Source of the DNA: an archaeon | GTDB lineage: Archaea; Nanobdellota; Nanobdellia; Woesearchaeales; ARS49 | DNA: 53,033 bases | Assembly (NCBI GenBank): GCA_020051845.1 | Contig: JAGVQG010000050.1 | Coordinates: 1-53,033, forward strand | Direction: 5' to 3' | Shown: in pieces, positions 1 to 9,725 of the stretch | How the letters are laid out: each line of letters opens with the position of its first letter | Position numbering within the stretch: position 1 is the first letter of the stretch | Notes under the pieces: generated by a model | The model's input: only the letters and a program-made list of their open reading frames with translations | What the model was told of the DNA's origin: nothing | The model's database searches: none | Position numbers and translations under genes: made by a program

Positions 1-10
1 TTCTGCCCTC

Positions 11-547
11 GTGGTATCATTAATATCACCTCTTTCAGGCATTAGAGAACACAACTCCCTAATAAATATTTCGGATATTAATGAGAGATGCTATAAGATC
101 GCGGATAGGCAGGTTTTGACTAAGTTGGGGATCAGGATCGCGGAGAAGGGATATGATGTTATGGAGCACCTGGGGCACAGCTATTGGATGATGCTTCGCA
201 GGGGTATCAGAGTGGCGTGCCACATGATTGATGTCGTCGGTGATAAGTTGGATGAAAGGACTCGTCTTTTCGCGGCGTTCCACGCAATTTCACAAAGTGC
301 GATATGTGGTGTTGCTATAGAGAAAACGCTCGAGTTCGGACGTCGACAGACGGATGACGAAAGGCTGCATCAACCTAGTTTCCCTGAACATAATGATCTT
401 GTCATCAAAGCTTTTGAGAGCATTGATCCCACTACAGGTGATGTCGAGCCTTATCGGCAGTTCTTGAGGATGGATTATCTTTCGGCAAGGCTTTCCAGGC
501 TCGAGACCACTCTCGCGGAAATCTTGATGAAGTCCGTCAAGAAGTGA
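11..547 (+). CDS. hypothetical protein (GTG start; could be 5'-truncated by the window edge)
   Basis: Open frame of 178 aa converging on the PhoU-like gene; no family recognised. Confidence 0.5.
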   Translation: MVSLISPLSGIREHNSLINISDINERCYKIADRQVLTKLGIRIAEKGYDVMEHLGHSYWMMLRRGIRVACHMIDVVGDKLDERTRLFAAFHAISQSAICGVAIEKTLEFGRRQTDDERLHQPSFPEHNDLVIKAFESIDPTTGDVEPYRQFLRMDYLSARLSRLETTLAEILMKSVKK

Positions 548-1466
548 CTTTCTTTGTCTGCAATGTCGACGCGCTCATCGTGCTGTAGTGCGTCAGTATG
601 CTCTGCGCGAGGCGTTCGATGGCGTGGCACGCCGCGAGTGTCTGCTTATTAGCGCCGCTCACGCCGAGCATATTGAGGATCCTGTCGTTGAGGCTTCGCG
701 CTTTCTTGTTGAGCCTCGGCTCGGCTTTCTTTTGAGTGTATATCTCGCGGAACAGGTTGTTCGTCTCTTTGAGTATCAGTATCTCTGCTTCGGAATGTTT
801 GGACTGGTTATCCTTGAGCCATTGGTAGAGAAGCAAATATTCGCCGCCTATGGATGATATTACGACGGCTATGTCCTGCTTCGGGAATGTGCCGACGTCG
901 AACATCCTGTTCGTGTATATCGTCCTGCAAACGAGGTTCCTGTAATTCAGAAGGTTGTGCCGTAAGGCCTCGATGTGCGCGTGCTCCTTGAATTCACGGG
1001 ATTCTATCGCCTTGATCGTCATCTCGTGTATACTGTTGACTATGTGCGACATCTTCTGGAGGATGCCGTCAAGGTCTATGTCGAACGAGCCGACGATGCT
1101 CCTTATCTTGGCTTTGGTCGGTGTTTCCTGGAAGAATTCGTATCCGAGCGATCCTGTCACCGCTTTCTGCACTTCAAGCAGAAGGTCCGGCGTCGTCGCT
1201 CGTATGTTTATCTCGGAGATGCCTGCCCTGTACACCCCTCCTATTGTGCGTCTTATGTCGAGCCAGTCGCCATCGTCTATGTTCAGTGTTGCGGTGGTCT
1301 TCGATTCTTTCGTCTCGAGAGTCAATAGCAGGTCGTCGTCCTTCTCGACGATGTTGATCTCGTCGCCTTTCCCGAGGTCGTGGGACTTGACCCATGCGCG
1401 CGGCAGGCTTATCGTGAGCGTGCCTGTTCCTACCCGGTTCAATCGCCTTATCATGCAGTCTATCAT
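537..1466 (-). CDS. PhoU-like regulator with N-terminal AbrB/SpoVT-type domain
   Basis: N-terminus MIRRLNRVGTGTLTISLPRAWVKSHDLGKGDEINIVEKDDDLLL is AbrB-like; helical PhoU-like remainder. Confidence 0.8.
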   Translation of the reverse strand: MIDCMIRRLNRVGTGTLTISLPRAWVKSHDLGKGDEINIVEKDDDLLLTLETKESKTTATLNIDDGDWLDIRRTIGGVYRAGISEINIRATTPDLLLEVQKAVTGSLGYEFFQETPTKAKIRSIVGSFDIDLDGILQKMSHIVNSIHEMTIKAIESREFKEHAHIEALRHNLLNYRNLVCRTIYTNRMFDVGTFPKQDIAVVISSIGGEYLLLYQWLKDNQSKHSEAEILILKETNNLFREIYTQKKAEPRLNKKARSLNDRILNMLGVSGANKQTLAACHAIERLAQSILTHYSTMSASTLQTKKVTS

Positions 1467-1589
1467 GCTATTGGTGTATAAATATCTTGCGAATTAGTAT
1501 TTTTAGTATATACTATATTTCTTAGTAGTAATTATAATTCCAGAAGATAATTATTTCCGCAAATCTTACATGATCCTATCGGAGGAAAA

Positions 1590-2051
1590 ATGCAACAACC
1601 GACAATCAAGGACAGGAAAATCATGGCGTCGCTGCGCACTGACGCGCGGCAGCCGCTCACGATCATGAGCAGGAAGCTAGGCATCCCTGTCTCGACGATA
1701 TTCGACAGGATGCGCGCGCTCGAGGGGACGAGCGTGATGAGGACCACCGCCCTGATAGATTTCTCACGATTGGGATATTCGACTCGGGTCGCGCTGCTAC
1801 TGAAGGTGCCGTATCCGGAACGCCAGGCGCTCCAGGATTATCTGTTGAAGAGCCCATCCGTGAACACGGCGCATATAGTCGCGAACGACTATGATTTCTT
1901 CGTCGACGCCGTGTTCCGCGACCTTGGCGAGTGCACCGTGTTCATACATCAGATCGAGCAGCGTTTCAAGGTGCAGGAATCAAGGCCGATGTTCTTGGGT
2001 CAGGAGCTGGCTCGTGAGAGGTTCTTCTCCGATCTGGATATGGTGCCCTGA
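1590..2051 (+). CDS. Lrp/AsnC-family transcriptional regulator
   Basis: DRKIMASLRTDARQPLTIMSRKLGIPVSTIFDRMRALE winged-HTH; SD-like ggagg upstream of ATG. Confidence 0.8.
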   Translation: MQQPTIKDRKIMASLRTDARQPLTIMSRKLGIPVSTIFDRMRALEGTSVMRTTALIDFSRLGYSTRVALLLKVPYPERQALQDYLLKSPSVNTAHIVANDYDFFVDAVFRDLGECTVFIHQIEQRFKVQESRPMFLGQELARERFFSDLDMVP

Positions 2052-2063
2052 TTGGACGTTTTC

Positions 2064-2726
2064 CTATCTTACCATCTTCAGCACGTCGCTGAACTTCCTT
2101 AGCGTGTGGTCCGCCTTCGATGTCCTGTCCTTGGATCCGTAGGCGGCGAACGCGGTGTGCATCCCTAGCTTGCGGCCGCCGTCTATGTCGCGCTTGCTGT
2201 TGTCGCCGACCATGAGGATCTCCTCAGGTCTTAGCTTCATCTGTCCAAGGGCCTGCGCGAAAGGTTTAGGATGTGGTTTCCTTTGTCCTGTGTCGTCGAA
2301 TGTCACGACGAAATCGAAATAGTCCTCTATTCCCATCGTGCATAGCCGCATCCATGCCTTGAGGCGTGGTGCGTCAGAGAGGATGCCTATCTTAAGTCCT
2401 TTCTTCTTCAGCTTCGCAAGCGTCGTCTCGACTCCAGTGTAGGGCTTGATGAATCTCTGCCGTCGGTTCCTGTATGCGATGATTGCGCGCGCAAGTTTTC
2501 GGTAGTCCACACGGCCTTCAGTTTTCATCAGGAAGTCGTCGAAGATCTTTGGATATTCAAGTCCTTTCTTCTGGAAGATCGCGTAGATGTCTTTCTTTGC
2601 TCTCGTTTTGTTCAGCCGGAGTCCTGCATTGATCATCGCGTCGATCGCGGCGTTGCATGACTCTTCCTTGAAGCGATAGAAATCTATCAGTGTGTTGTCG
2701 ACATCGAACAATATCCCCTTTATCAT
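2064..2726 (-). CDS. HAD-superfamily hydrolase
   Basis: Motif I MIKGILFDVDNTLID, motif IV ILMVGDNSKRDIDGGRKLGM. The ORF track extends to 3047 but MIKGIL (start 2726) is the credible start. Confidence 0.88.
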   Translation of the reverse strand: MIKGILFDVDNTLIDFYRFKEESCNAAIDAMINAGLRLNKTRAKKDIYAIFQKKGLEYPKIFDDFLMKTEGRVDYRKLARAIIAYRNRRQRFIKPYTGVETTLAKLKKKGLKIGILSDAPRLKAWMRLCTMGIEDYFDFVVTFDDTGQRKPHPKPFAQALGQMKLRPEEILMVGDNSKRDIDGGRKLGMHTAFAAYGSKDRTSKADHTLRKFSDVLKMVR

Positions 2727-2859
2727 GTGTTCCTGTGATCGCTCTTTGAATATAAACATTACCTCAAGGAAAGTTGAGTGGGCTGTCTCCCGGTGAGGCA
2801 TCTCGCCGCTGTTCTGTAGTTTCATAATGATTAATAAGGCTCTTTGTGGCGTTCGACGG

Positions 2860-3381
2860 ATGAAGATAGCCGTCATAGGCACGCATGGCACTGGCAAGAC
2901 GACGCTTTGCCATGATATTGTCGCCGCGCTGCGCCATCTCGGCAAGGACGCGCAGGTGATGAACGAGGTCGCGCGTGTCTGCCCTTTCCAGGTGAACGAG
3001 GGTGCGTCCTTCGAGGCGCAATACTGGGTGTTGGCCACGCAGATCAAGCAGGAGCTTGAGTATCATGACCTGCACGATATCGTCCTTTGCGATCGGGGTG
3101 TCGTCGACAATTATATGTATCTTCTGAGGAAATTCCCCGATAAGGCCGCTTTCCTCACGCCGCTTGTGGTCGAGCACTGCAGGAGCTATGATTTGATCAT
3201 CAAGACAGTTCCCGACAACGCGCCCGTGGAGGACGGTTTCAGGTCTGTCGACACGGGTTTCCAGGATGATATCGAGAGGATGCTAACAGCTTTCCTTGAA
3301 GGCCACGGAATACCGCACGTCGTATTGCGCGGAGAGGGCCGTGTCGAGAAGGCCATTGATTTGATCGGGGCGCGGAAATGA
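2860..3381 (+). CDS. NadR-like P-loop ATPase/kinase
   Basis: Walker A MKIAVIGTHGTGKTTLC; internal start at 2860 lies about 30 nt after gattaataag (TATA-like). Confidence 0.8.
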   Translation: MKIAVIGTHGTGKTTLCHDIVAALRHLGKDAQVMNEVARVCPFQVNEGASFEAQYWVLATQIKQELEYHDLHDIVLCDRGVVDNYMYLLRKFPDKAAFLTPLVVEHCRSYDLIIKTVPDNAPVEDGFRSVDTGFQDDIERMLTAFLEGHGIPHVVLRGEGRVEKAIDLIGARK

Positions 3382-4658
3382 AGGAACATGTATGGGTACC
3401 TGTCATGGGCAGGCGCGGCGAGGTCAAGGGCGTCGACGTGGACTACACTGGTTGCGAGGGCGTTTTCTTCCATCCCAATGTCCAGCGCATGAACCACCGC
3501 CAGCAATTGGCGCTCGCCCACTTCGTCTATCCAGATGCCAAGCACGCGCGCCTTGGTCATTGCATCGGCACAGGCTATCTTGCGGCGATGCTTGGCGGGT
3601 ATTGCGGTCTTGGTGCCAAGTCCATCAATGACCTCAAGATCGCGGGCACGCTTCATGATGTGGGTCATCCCGCTTCCTGTCACGTCGGTGAGAACCTGAC
3701 GAAGATATTGGGTTTGAGCCACAAGAAGCACACTTCAGGATTGGTCGAAGGTATGAGGGCCGAGATCGCTTCCTGCGCGGATTATGATGTCGTCAAAGGG
3801 ATAGTCGATGGCACCCATGGGCTTTCCGCTCTCGTCGGAAGCATCATCGGCGCTGACAAGGTGGACTACGTCTCGCGCGATCCTCACTATTGCGCGCTCG
3901 TTAACAAGGTGGATGCCAGGAGGCTCTACAGCGGAGCGAGATTGGTCGATGGAAAGCTCGTCTTCAAGGACAGGGCTGAGGAGATCAAGATATTCCTGAA
4001 GCAATACTGGACCAACCACCTGGACATATACCTTCATCCTGAGGTCGAGATCCCGCGCACGATGTTCCAGCAGGCCATGATCCACCGCATGAAGACCGGT
4101 TGGTTTGTCGGCGAGATATACGATATGGTCGATTCTGAGCTGCACGAGAAACTGCGCGATTCGCACTCACCTGCGCGGCCTTTGATCGAGGCGCTGGATA
4201 CGGGTGCACGCCATCATGTTTATGGCGCGATACGCAGGACTGAAAAGGATCCGACGACGGATAACGTGGTGATCACGAGGCTGGCTCCTGATGCGTTCTC
4301 CTATTGCGAGGCTCACTTGCTTGCGGCTGATGTCGCTGACAAGGCAAAGATCCCGCCTCATGGTGTGGTGATCACGGTGTCGGAGGATGTGAGCCGCCTT
4401 AGCAGGAACGGCAAGGAATTATACGAGCTCACTCCGAGCGGGCCTGTCGACTTCTTCAAGCGCCATTCCCGTTTCGTCAATGGTCTTGAGCGCAAGGTGG
4501 ATGACCATTTCGCCTTGCGCGTCGTGCTGTTGCACGAGTTCAAGGACGCGAAGCTGCCTGATTTGGATTACATCGCCCGTCAGGCAGAGGTTCTGGCGAG
4601 TGCCGGACGACAGGTCAACATCGAAAGGGTGCTTGGCAAGGATTATGGGAAGAAGTGA
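3378..4658 (+). CDS. HD-domain phosphohydrolase (dNTPase-like)
   Basis: HARLGHCIGTGYLA...GTLHDVGHPASCHVGE HD signature; ATGA overlap with the upstream kinase. Confidence 0.83.
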   Translation: MKEHVWVPVMGRRGEVKGVDVDYTGCEGVFFHPNVQRMNHRQQLALAHFVYPDAKHARLGHCIGTGYLAAMLGGYCGLGAKSINDLKIAGTLHDVGHPASCHVGENLTKILGLSHKKHTSGLVEGMRAEIASCADYDVVKGIVDGTHGLSALVGSIIGADKVDYVSRDPHYCALVNKVDARRLYSGARLVDGKLVFKDRAEEIKIFLKQYWTNHLDIYLHPEVEIPRTMFQQAMIHRMKTGWFVGEIYDMVDSELHEKLRDSHSPARPLIEALDTGARHHVYGAIRRTEKDPTTDNVVITRLAPDAFSYCEAHLLAADVADKAKIPPHGVVITVSEDVSRLSRNGKELYELTPSGPVDFFKRHSRFVNGLERKVDDHFALRVVLLHEFKDAKLPDLDYIARQAEVLASAGRQVNIERVLGKDYGKK

Positions 4659-4660
4659 TC

Positions 4661-5131
4661 TCAGATCCCGTTCTTTTCGATCAATTCCGCAAGCTTGTCC
4701 GCTGTCTTGTGGAGTCTCTTGACCGCTTTCTCCTTGTCTTCCCTCGCTTCCCGGATGAAAAGTCGGGGATCAAGGACCGAGAGCTTGTCTGCGATCTGTA
4801 TGATCTTCCCTTCTTCTGTGGTAGGCGTCTCGTTTTTCGATCCATGGTGCGCGATGCAGTCCTTGACTATCGGATCCAATTTTCCGAACTCTTTCTCGGC
4901 GATCTCCACGCTCACCTGTGCGTGCCCTTCGTCGACTTGTGTCCTTCCTAGGTCGTGCAGCCATGCTGAGACTGTTAGGGCGTCGTTGTCGACGTCTTTT
5001 CCTTCTGCGAGGAGTTTGCAGCAATTGGCCACGTTCTGAAGATGCAATAGCGACCAAGAGAGGTCGTCGCCTTTGAAGTGTTTGGCATATAGTTCTCTTG
5101 TGAACTTCTCCGCTTGTACTGGTGTGATCAT
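4661..5131 (-). CDS. HD-domain protein
   Basis: SWSLLHLQNVANCCKLLAEG...SAWLHDLGRTQVDEGHAQVSVEIAEK...IAHHGSK. Confidence 0.82.
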   Translation of the reverse strand: MITPVQAEKFTRELYAKHFKGDDLSWSLLHLQNVANCCKLLAEGKDVDNDALTVSAWLHDLGRTQVDEGHAQVSVEIAEKEFGKLDPIVKDCIAHHGSKNETPTTEEGKIIQIADKLSVLDPRLFIREAREDKEKAVKRLHKTADKLAELIEKNGI

Positions 5132-5171
5132 GGTGTTTAGCTCTCCTTCTGCCTTTATATGCTTTTTTCGT

Positions 5172-5834
5172 TCAATCTCGGAAAATCTTCATCTTCGTCA
5201 ATTCCAACAATGACAGCTTTCCGCCGGCGTCGACGCCAGTGTCCATCATCGTCACGTTGTTGAACGTCACAGGCATCTGCTCCGGCTCGTCCAGGTGGAC
5301 TGTCCTGTTGTGTCCTATGAATATGCGGTCGTAGCCAGGGATTTTTTTGTTCATCGCTATCCTGAAAAGTTTCCTGTCCCATGTCAAGTCCTTGATATTC
5401 TGTATTGCTATCGGTCTTTCAGGGTCGAAACCGCCGTGCACGAAAAGGCATGTCTGCCTCTTTCCGTCGATCGCGATGGTCTCTTCGTGGTATGGTTTTC
5501 CTTTCTTGAAGAACTGCTTGTGGCTTGCAGGTACTTTCTTCCTGTCGTCGCCGTAGCTTTTGCGCGTCTCGCTGCCGCCGTTGAGGTCCCAGTTCGGGTC
5601 TTTCCCGCCTTCCAGCCAATCGATGAACCAGAGGTCGTGGTTTCCGAGCACAAGCGTGATGTTCTTGACTTTCAGCAGTTCTTCCACTGCTCCTTTCATG
5701 TCAGGCCCGCGGTCGCCGATGTCGCCGAGGACTATGAGTCTGTCGTTTGGAGAGTCGAACTTGGACTTTGCCAGCACTCTTTTGAGGTTGTCAGGATGTC
5801 CGTGTATGTCTCCGAGTACGAAAACGCGTGGCAT
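5172..5834 (-). CDS. calcineurin-like metallophosphoesterase
   Basis: VLGDIHGHPDNLKRVL...LIVLGDIGDRGPDM...LVLGNHDLWFI...FVHGGFDPERP...FIGHNRTVH. Confidence 0.92.
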   Translation of the reverse strand: MPRVFVLGDIHGHPDNLKRVLAKSKFDSPNDRLIVLGDIGDRGPDMKGAVEELLKVKNITLVLGNHDLWFIDWLEGGKDPNWDLNGGSETRKSYGDDRKKVPASHKQFFKKGKPYHEETIAIDGKRQTCLFVHGGFDPERPIAIQNIKDLTWDRKLFRIAMNKKIPGYDRIFIGHNRTVHLDEPEQMPVTFNNVTMMDTGVDAGGKLSLLELTKMKIFRD

Positions 5835-5881
5835 GGATCTCGGAATGGGTGTTGGTGTTCATATTGTTTTCTTAAGAAACG

Positions 5882-6685
5882 CTAGTTGAGCTTCTTGCCC
5901 TCTAGCAAAGGCCTGACATACTTGTCCCAGATGTGTTCTCCGTCCAAACGCAATATGCGTGGGTGTTCACGGAGTATTGCTCTGGTGTCGCCTTTGTATT
6001 GGTCGACCATCAGTTCACCGGCGATCGTCGGAAGATGGGTGAGTGTGTCTTTTATGTCTCGTCTGGATTTCACTCTCCCTTTTTTGTTTGCGAGTGTTTG
6101 TGTCTCGAGGACGCTCTCCCAGCTGCTGTCGCGCCGCGCGTATCTACCGCCAAGCACTCTCGCGACTCCGAGAGGGGGATAGAACTCATCCATGTCCATG
6201 TTTATGCTGTGCGCCGATATCACTTGGGCCGCATTGTAGGCGACCTTTCCGAAACGTGGTGATTGTCCTTTGAATTCGGGCAGGATCCTGGTAGGAACCA
6301 TCACTTCGCTTTTTTGGATGTTCACCAGCGCGTGCGTGAGTTCGTGCACTATGTCGTATTTGAAGAACTTCGGCGTTATCAGGATGTAGGGTGGGGTGTG
6401 GCTGCAAACGCTCTGGTCTTCGTCATTTACGAGGCAGCAAGTCACGGAACGTATCTCGTTGGGAGTCGGCTTCCTTGGCGCATAGTCGAGTCTTTCCTTC
6501 ACGTAGTCGTATCTTCTTTGGGGCTTGACTCTCTCTACCGATCGTCCATCCCAGTAGAATATCGGGGGTATGGTTGTGTTGAAGTCATGTTTTTTATCGC
6601 ATCCAGGATAGAATAGCGAGTGCAGTTCATCGTAAGCCCTTGACGCGTAATCGTGTATCCTTTCGGCAATGTTCTGTATGACCAT
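5882..6685 (-). CDS. putative HExxH zinc metallopeptidase-like protein
   Basis: IVHELTHALVNIQ contains HExxH; rest unrecognised. Confidence 0.6.
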   Translation of the reverse strand: MVIQNIAERIHDYASRAYDELHSLFYPGCDKKHDFNTTIPPIFYWDGRSVERVKPQRRYDYVKERLDYAPRKPTPNEIRSVTCCLVNDEDQSVCSHTPPYILITPKFFKYDIVHELTHALVNIQKSEVMVPTRILPEFKGQSPRFGKVAYNAAQVISAHSINMDMDEFYPPLGVARVLGGRYARRDSSWESVLETQTLANKKGRVKSRRDIKDTLTHLPTIAGELMVDQYKGDTRAILREHPRILRLDGEHIWDKYVRPLLEGKKLN

Positions 6686-6838
6686 TCGGTGCCTTTTTGG
6701 TCATTCCATTCTTAAGTTTTGAGTATTAATGGGACTTTTCGTTCTATTGCGGTCGTTTTCTGCTCGGTGTTTTGTTTTTCACCGCAACCCATTTAAACTA
6801 GAATATCTGCCTTTTTCACTGCAAAGGGTGATTTTCAA

Positions 6839-7669
6839 ATGAAGAGGATGACAAGCTACATATTCGTTCTGGGTGTTGTTGTTATGATGTTGTTGGCGGC
6901 GTGCGGGACAAAGGAATCTCCGCCAGCTCCTATTGATACGAGCAAGGAGCCGTTGGCTCAGAAGCCGACGACAGATACGACTCCGTCAGCGCCTTCGCAG
7001 CCAGCAGCGCCGCCGGCGCCTGGTGGCACTTCCCAGCCGACGACGCCTTCTGGAGAGGGAAGCGCTCCTTCGACCGCTCCTTCATCCACGACAACAGCTC
7101 CTTCAGGTGACTGCGCGATAACAGCCGAGCAGGTCAAGGAGATCTGCGCTTTGACTGTCCTACCCACTCAAGAGGGTTGCAAGTTCACGGTCGTCAGCAC
7201 TGATGATCTCGTCAACAGCGGTGATCTGTCAGTCACAAGGGCGAAGGCCACAGAGTCAGACTATGAGAAGCAGTGGCGCGCATACTACATCGGCGACGAG
7301 ACCTATGATTTGAAGCCGCGTTCGACCAGGGGCGAGAAGACTCCGTACGCGTACTTCTTCTGGTACACGGGCTCCGAATTGGTGTCTGTGAAGGCGACGA
7401 TCAAGTTGTGCAGGTCAGACAAGCTGCCAAAGATAGCGTTGGCGTTCTACGGGACTCCGGCTGCTCCGAAGGCGGACTTCTGCGGCACCTCGACAAAGGC
7501 CGCCTGTGAGATAGATGCGGATTGCATCGCGAGCGGTTGTTCAGGTCAGATCTGCCAGGCGAAGACCGAGCAGTCAGCCATAACCACGTGCGAGATGAAG
7601 GACTGCTACATAGCGAAGAACTATGGTGTCGGATGCCTCTGCCGCGACAAGAAGTGCCAGTGGCAGTGA
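6839..7669 (+). CDS. predicted lipoprotein with Pro/Thr-rich linker and Cys-rich C-terminus
   Basis: MLLAACGT lipobox-like; C-terminal region with multiple cysteines (CGTSTKAACEIDADCIASGCSGQICQ). Confidence 0.75.
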   Translation: MKRMTSYIFVLGVVVMMLLAACGTKESPPAPIDTSKEPLAQKPTTDTTPSAPSQPAAPPAPGGTSQPTTPSGEGSAPSTAPSSTTTAPSGDCAITAEQVKEICALTVLPTQEGCKFTVVSTDDLVNSGDLSVTRAKATESDYEKQWRAYYIGDETYDLKPRSTRGEKTPYAYFFWYTGSELVSVKATIKLCRSDKLPKIALAFYGTPAAPKADFCGTSTKAACEIDADCIASGCSGQICQAKTEQSAITTCEMKDCYIAKNYGVGCLCRDKKCQWQ

Positions 7670-7808
7670 GGATTGGATCCGTCTTTTTTTATTGTTTTTT
7701 ACTCATGTTTTTGTGTGATCCTTGATTGTATTGTGTCTTTTCTTCAATCCATGGATTTGACAGTATAACATCACAACCCTTAAATATCGACTCTTTTCTC
7801 GTCGACAC

Positions 7809-8630
7809 ATGAGTGAAGGATCGGTATTGGCTAGGAGACCTGTGAACAGGCTTGAGGGACTTCTTGGTCCGTCATTGTCGGACCTTCAAAAGGATGGCAA
7901 GGCGATGCACGATCGCGTCCATCCGAAGCCGTCGTATGGGGTGGCGATCGAATCCGCCCGTATGCTCGAGGGCAGGTTCAACGATCATGGTAGCGAAGAT
8001 GACGCTGGTTTTTGGGCTGATCGCGCGGCTGAATGGTACATCAAGGCAGGCGTTGCCGCGAAAACCAGCCAGGCAAGGCATGATGTGGTGAAGCGCGCCT
8101 ATGAGGTGGCCTCGAGCAGGCGGATCATGGATCGCGCGTTGGAGATGCGTCTGGATGCCGCCAAGCGCTTGTTCGATGAGAGGAAGGATGTCGGGTCTGC
8201 GCGCAACCTCTATGATGCGGGCGCGACACTTGTCGCAGAGCAGGTCGGTACTTCGCTGCCTGTGCGCGATTACCTGATCGCCGCCTGCAGGTTTGTCTGT
8301 GGTTCGGAGCACGACAAGGATCTGGCAAGGACTTGGCATAATCTCGCTCGCAAATGTCTCCAGGAGAATCCTTCTTACCACGCGCACATCGAGGTGTCGA
8401 TGGCGGCTCAGGTGCGTTACATCCAGACAAAGAACAAGGTTTTCCTGATCGAGCGTTATGATAATCTGATGAAGGCGACAAGGGATTGTCCCGCGGCTAT
8501 GAAAGCAGGACTTTTCAGGAACGCTGCGAAGACGGCCATGGCTCTTTCTAGGATCGAGCGTGATGATGGCTGGCACGACCGTGCCAACAACTGTTATTTG
8601 CGCATGGGCGATCATGAGCGGGCGCGATGA
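7809..8630 (+). CDS. hypothetical alpha-helical protein
   Basis: 273-aa ORF; TATA-like cttaaatat about 27 nt upstream; ATGA overlap with the next gene. Confidence 0.7.
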   Translation: MSEGSVLARRPVNRLEGLLGPSLSDLQKDGKAMHDRVHPKPSYGVAIESARMLEGRFNDHGSEDDAGFWADRAAEWYIKAGVAAKTSQARHDVVKRAYEVASSRRIMDRALEMRLDAAKRLFDERKDVGSARNLYDAGATLVAEQVGTSLPVRDYLIAACRFVCGSEHDKDLARTWHNLARKCLQENPSYHAHIEVSMAAQVRYIQTKNKVFLIERYDNLMKATRDCPAAMKAGLFRNAAKTAMALSRIERDDGWHDRANNCYLRMGDHERAR

Positions 8631-8908
8631 ACCAGGTCACTGATGAGAAGCTCGCCAAATATTTCGATGTGACGGGCCGTGCCCTGAAGAAGGCGAAGCC
8701 GGCTAAAGGCCACGAGGAGCAGGCGGCCATAATACTGGACATGGCGCAGCGTTATTTCGAGGACGCGAGCCATTTCGAGAAGAAGGGCGACAAGGTCTTG
8801 GCTTTCGCCGCCCTGAACTATGCCCATGGCTGGCTTGATGCGGGCGCGAGGCTTGGCATCCTTGATGTCGGCAAGGATAACGTGCTGTTCACGGTGGACG
8901 CCGATTGA
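8627..8908 (+). CDS. DUF357-like archaeal protein
   Basis: DMAQRYFEDASHFEKKGDKVLAFAALNYAHGWLDAGARLGIL resembles DUF357. Confidence 0.75.
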   Translation: MNQVTDEKLAKYFDVTGRALKKAKPAKGHEEQAAIILDMAQRYFEDASHFEKKGDKVLAFAALNYAHGWLDAGARLGILDVGKDNVLFTVDAD

Positions 8909-8972
8909 GTGACGGATTTCCGGTATCTTGTAGAAAGTATTTTATAGTTAATCTTACAATAAGATAATAAGA

Positions 8973-9257
8973 ATGGAAACTGTCGCTAATACGAGGATGT
9001 CATCAAGGGGCCAGGTTGTGATACCCCAGGAGATAAGGCGAATGATAGGGGCGGTGGAAGGGGACGTTTTTGCCGTGGCCGTCGAGGCGAACATGGTCAT
9101 TCTCAAGAAACTGGAGATGCCGTCAAAGGAGGAGATTCTTGCCAGGTTCCACATGAGGGCGGCCGAGAACCAGAAACGGGTTGAAGCCAGGGGCATCAAA
9201 GAATCGGATGTGCCGGAAATCATCCATCATTTCAGGCGAAGGGCACAAAAAGAGTAG
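8973..9257 (+). CDS. AbrB/MazE/SpoVT-type antitoxin
   Basis: TRMSSRGQVVIPQEIRRMIGAVEGDVFAVAVEANMVILKK; directly upstream of a PIN gene. Confidence 0.88.
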   Translation: METVANTRMSSRGQVVIPQEIRRMIGAVEGDVFAVAVEANMVILKKLEMPSKEEILARFHMRAAENQKRVEARGIKESDVPEIIHHFRRRAQKE

Positions 9258-9272
9258 AATGGATTACGATGC

Positions 9273-9671
9273 ATGCGCGTCGTGCTTGATACTAATGTGC
9301 TGATATCCGCCACACAATGGAATACTAGTGTCGCGAGTAGAATGGTGGATGCGCTGTTCCGTGCAGGCCACGTTTTGTGCGTCTCGCCGGCGATCATCGC
9401 GGAATTTGCAGACGTCCTGCAGCGAGAGTTTGAGCGAAGCAAGGAGGAAGTCAGGGACACCCTTCGTGATGTGAGTCCCCTCTTGTCGCCAGTGACGCCA
9501 CATGAGGTGGTGAGTATCGTCCATGCAGACCCGTCTGATGATAGGATAATTGAAGCGGCGATAGCTGCCTCCGCCGACTTCATCGTCACCTATGATAAGC
9601 ACTTGTTGTCTCTCAATACATTCAGGAACATCCGGATCGTGACGCCCGAACAGATTCTCAGGCATCTATAA
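9273..9671 (+). CDS. PIN-domain toxin
   Basis: MRVVLDTNVLISATQW...VHADPSDDRIIEAAIAASADFIVTYDKHLL. Confidence 0.9.
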   Translation: MRVVLDTNVLISATQWNTSVASRMVDALFRAGHVLCVSPAIIAEFADVLQREFERSKEEVRDTLRDVSPLLSPVTPHEVVSIVHADPSDDRIIEAAIAASADFIVTYDKHLLSLNTFRNIRIVTPEQILRHL

Positions 9672-9725
9672 TCATCTCCCGTCACGCCGAACATTTTTTA
9701 AAGCACCGCAGCAAATGCTTACGTC

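Noticed and set aside
588-1497. Plus-strand ORFs (588..857, 955..1497, 975..1328, 1121..1357)
   Set aside because: Antisense to the PhoU/AbrB-like gene; low-complexity translations with no recognisable motif, caused by high-GC codon bias.
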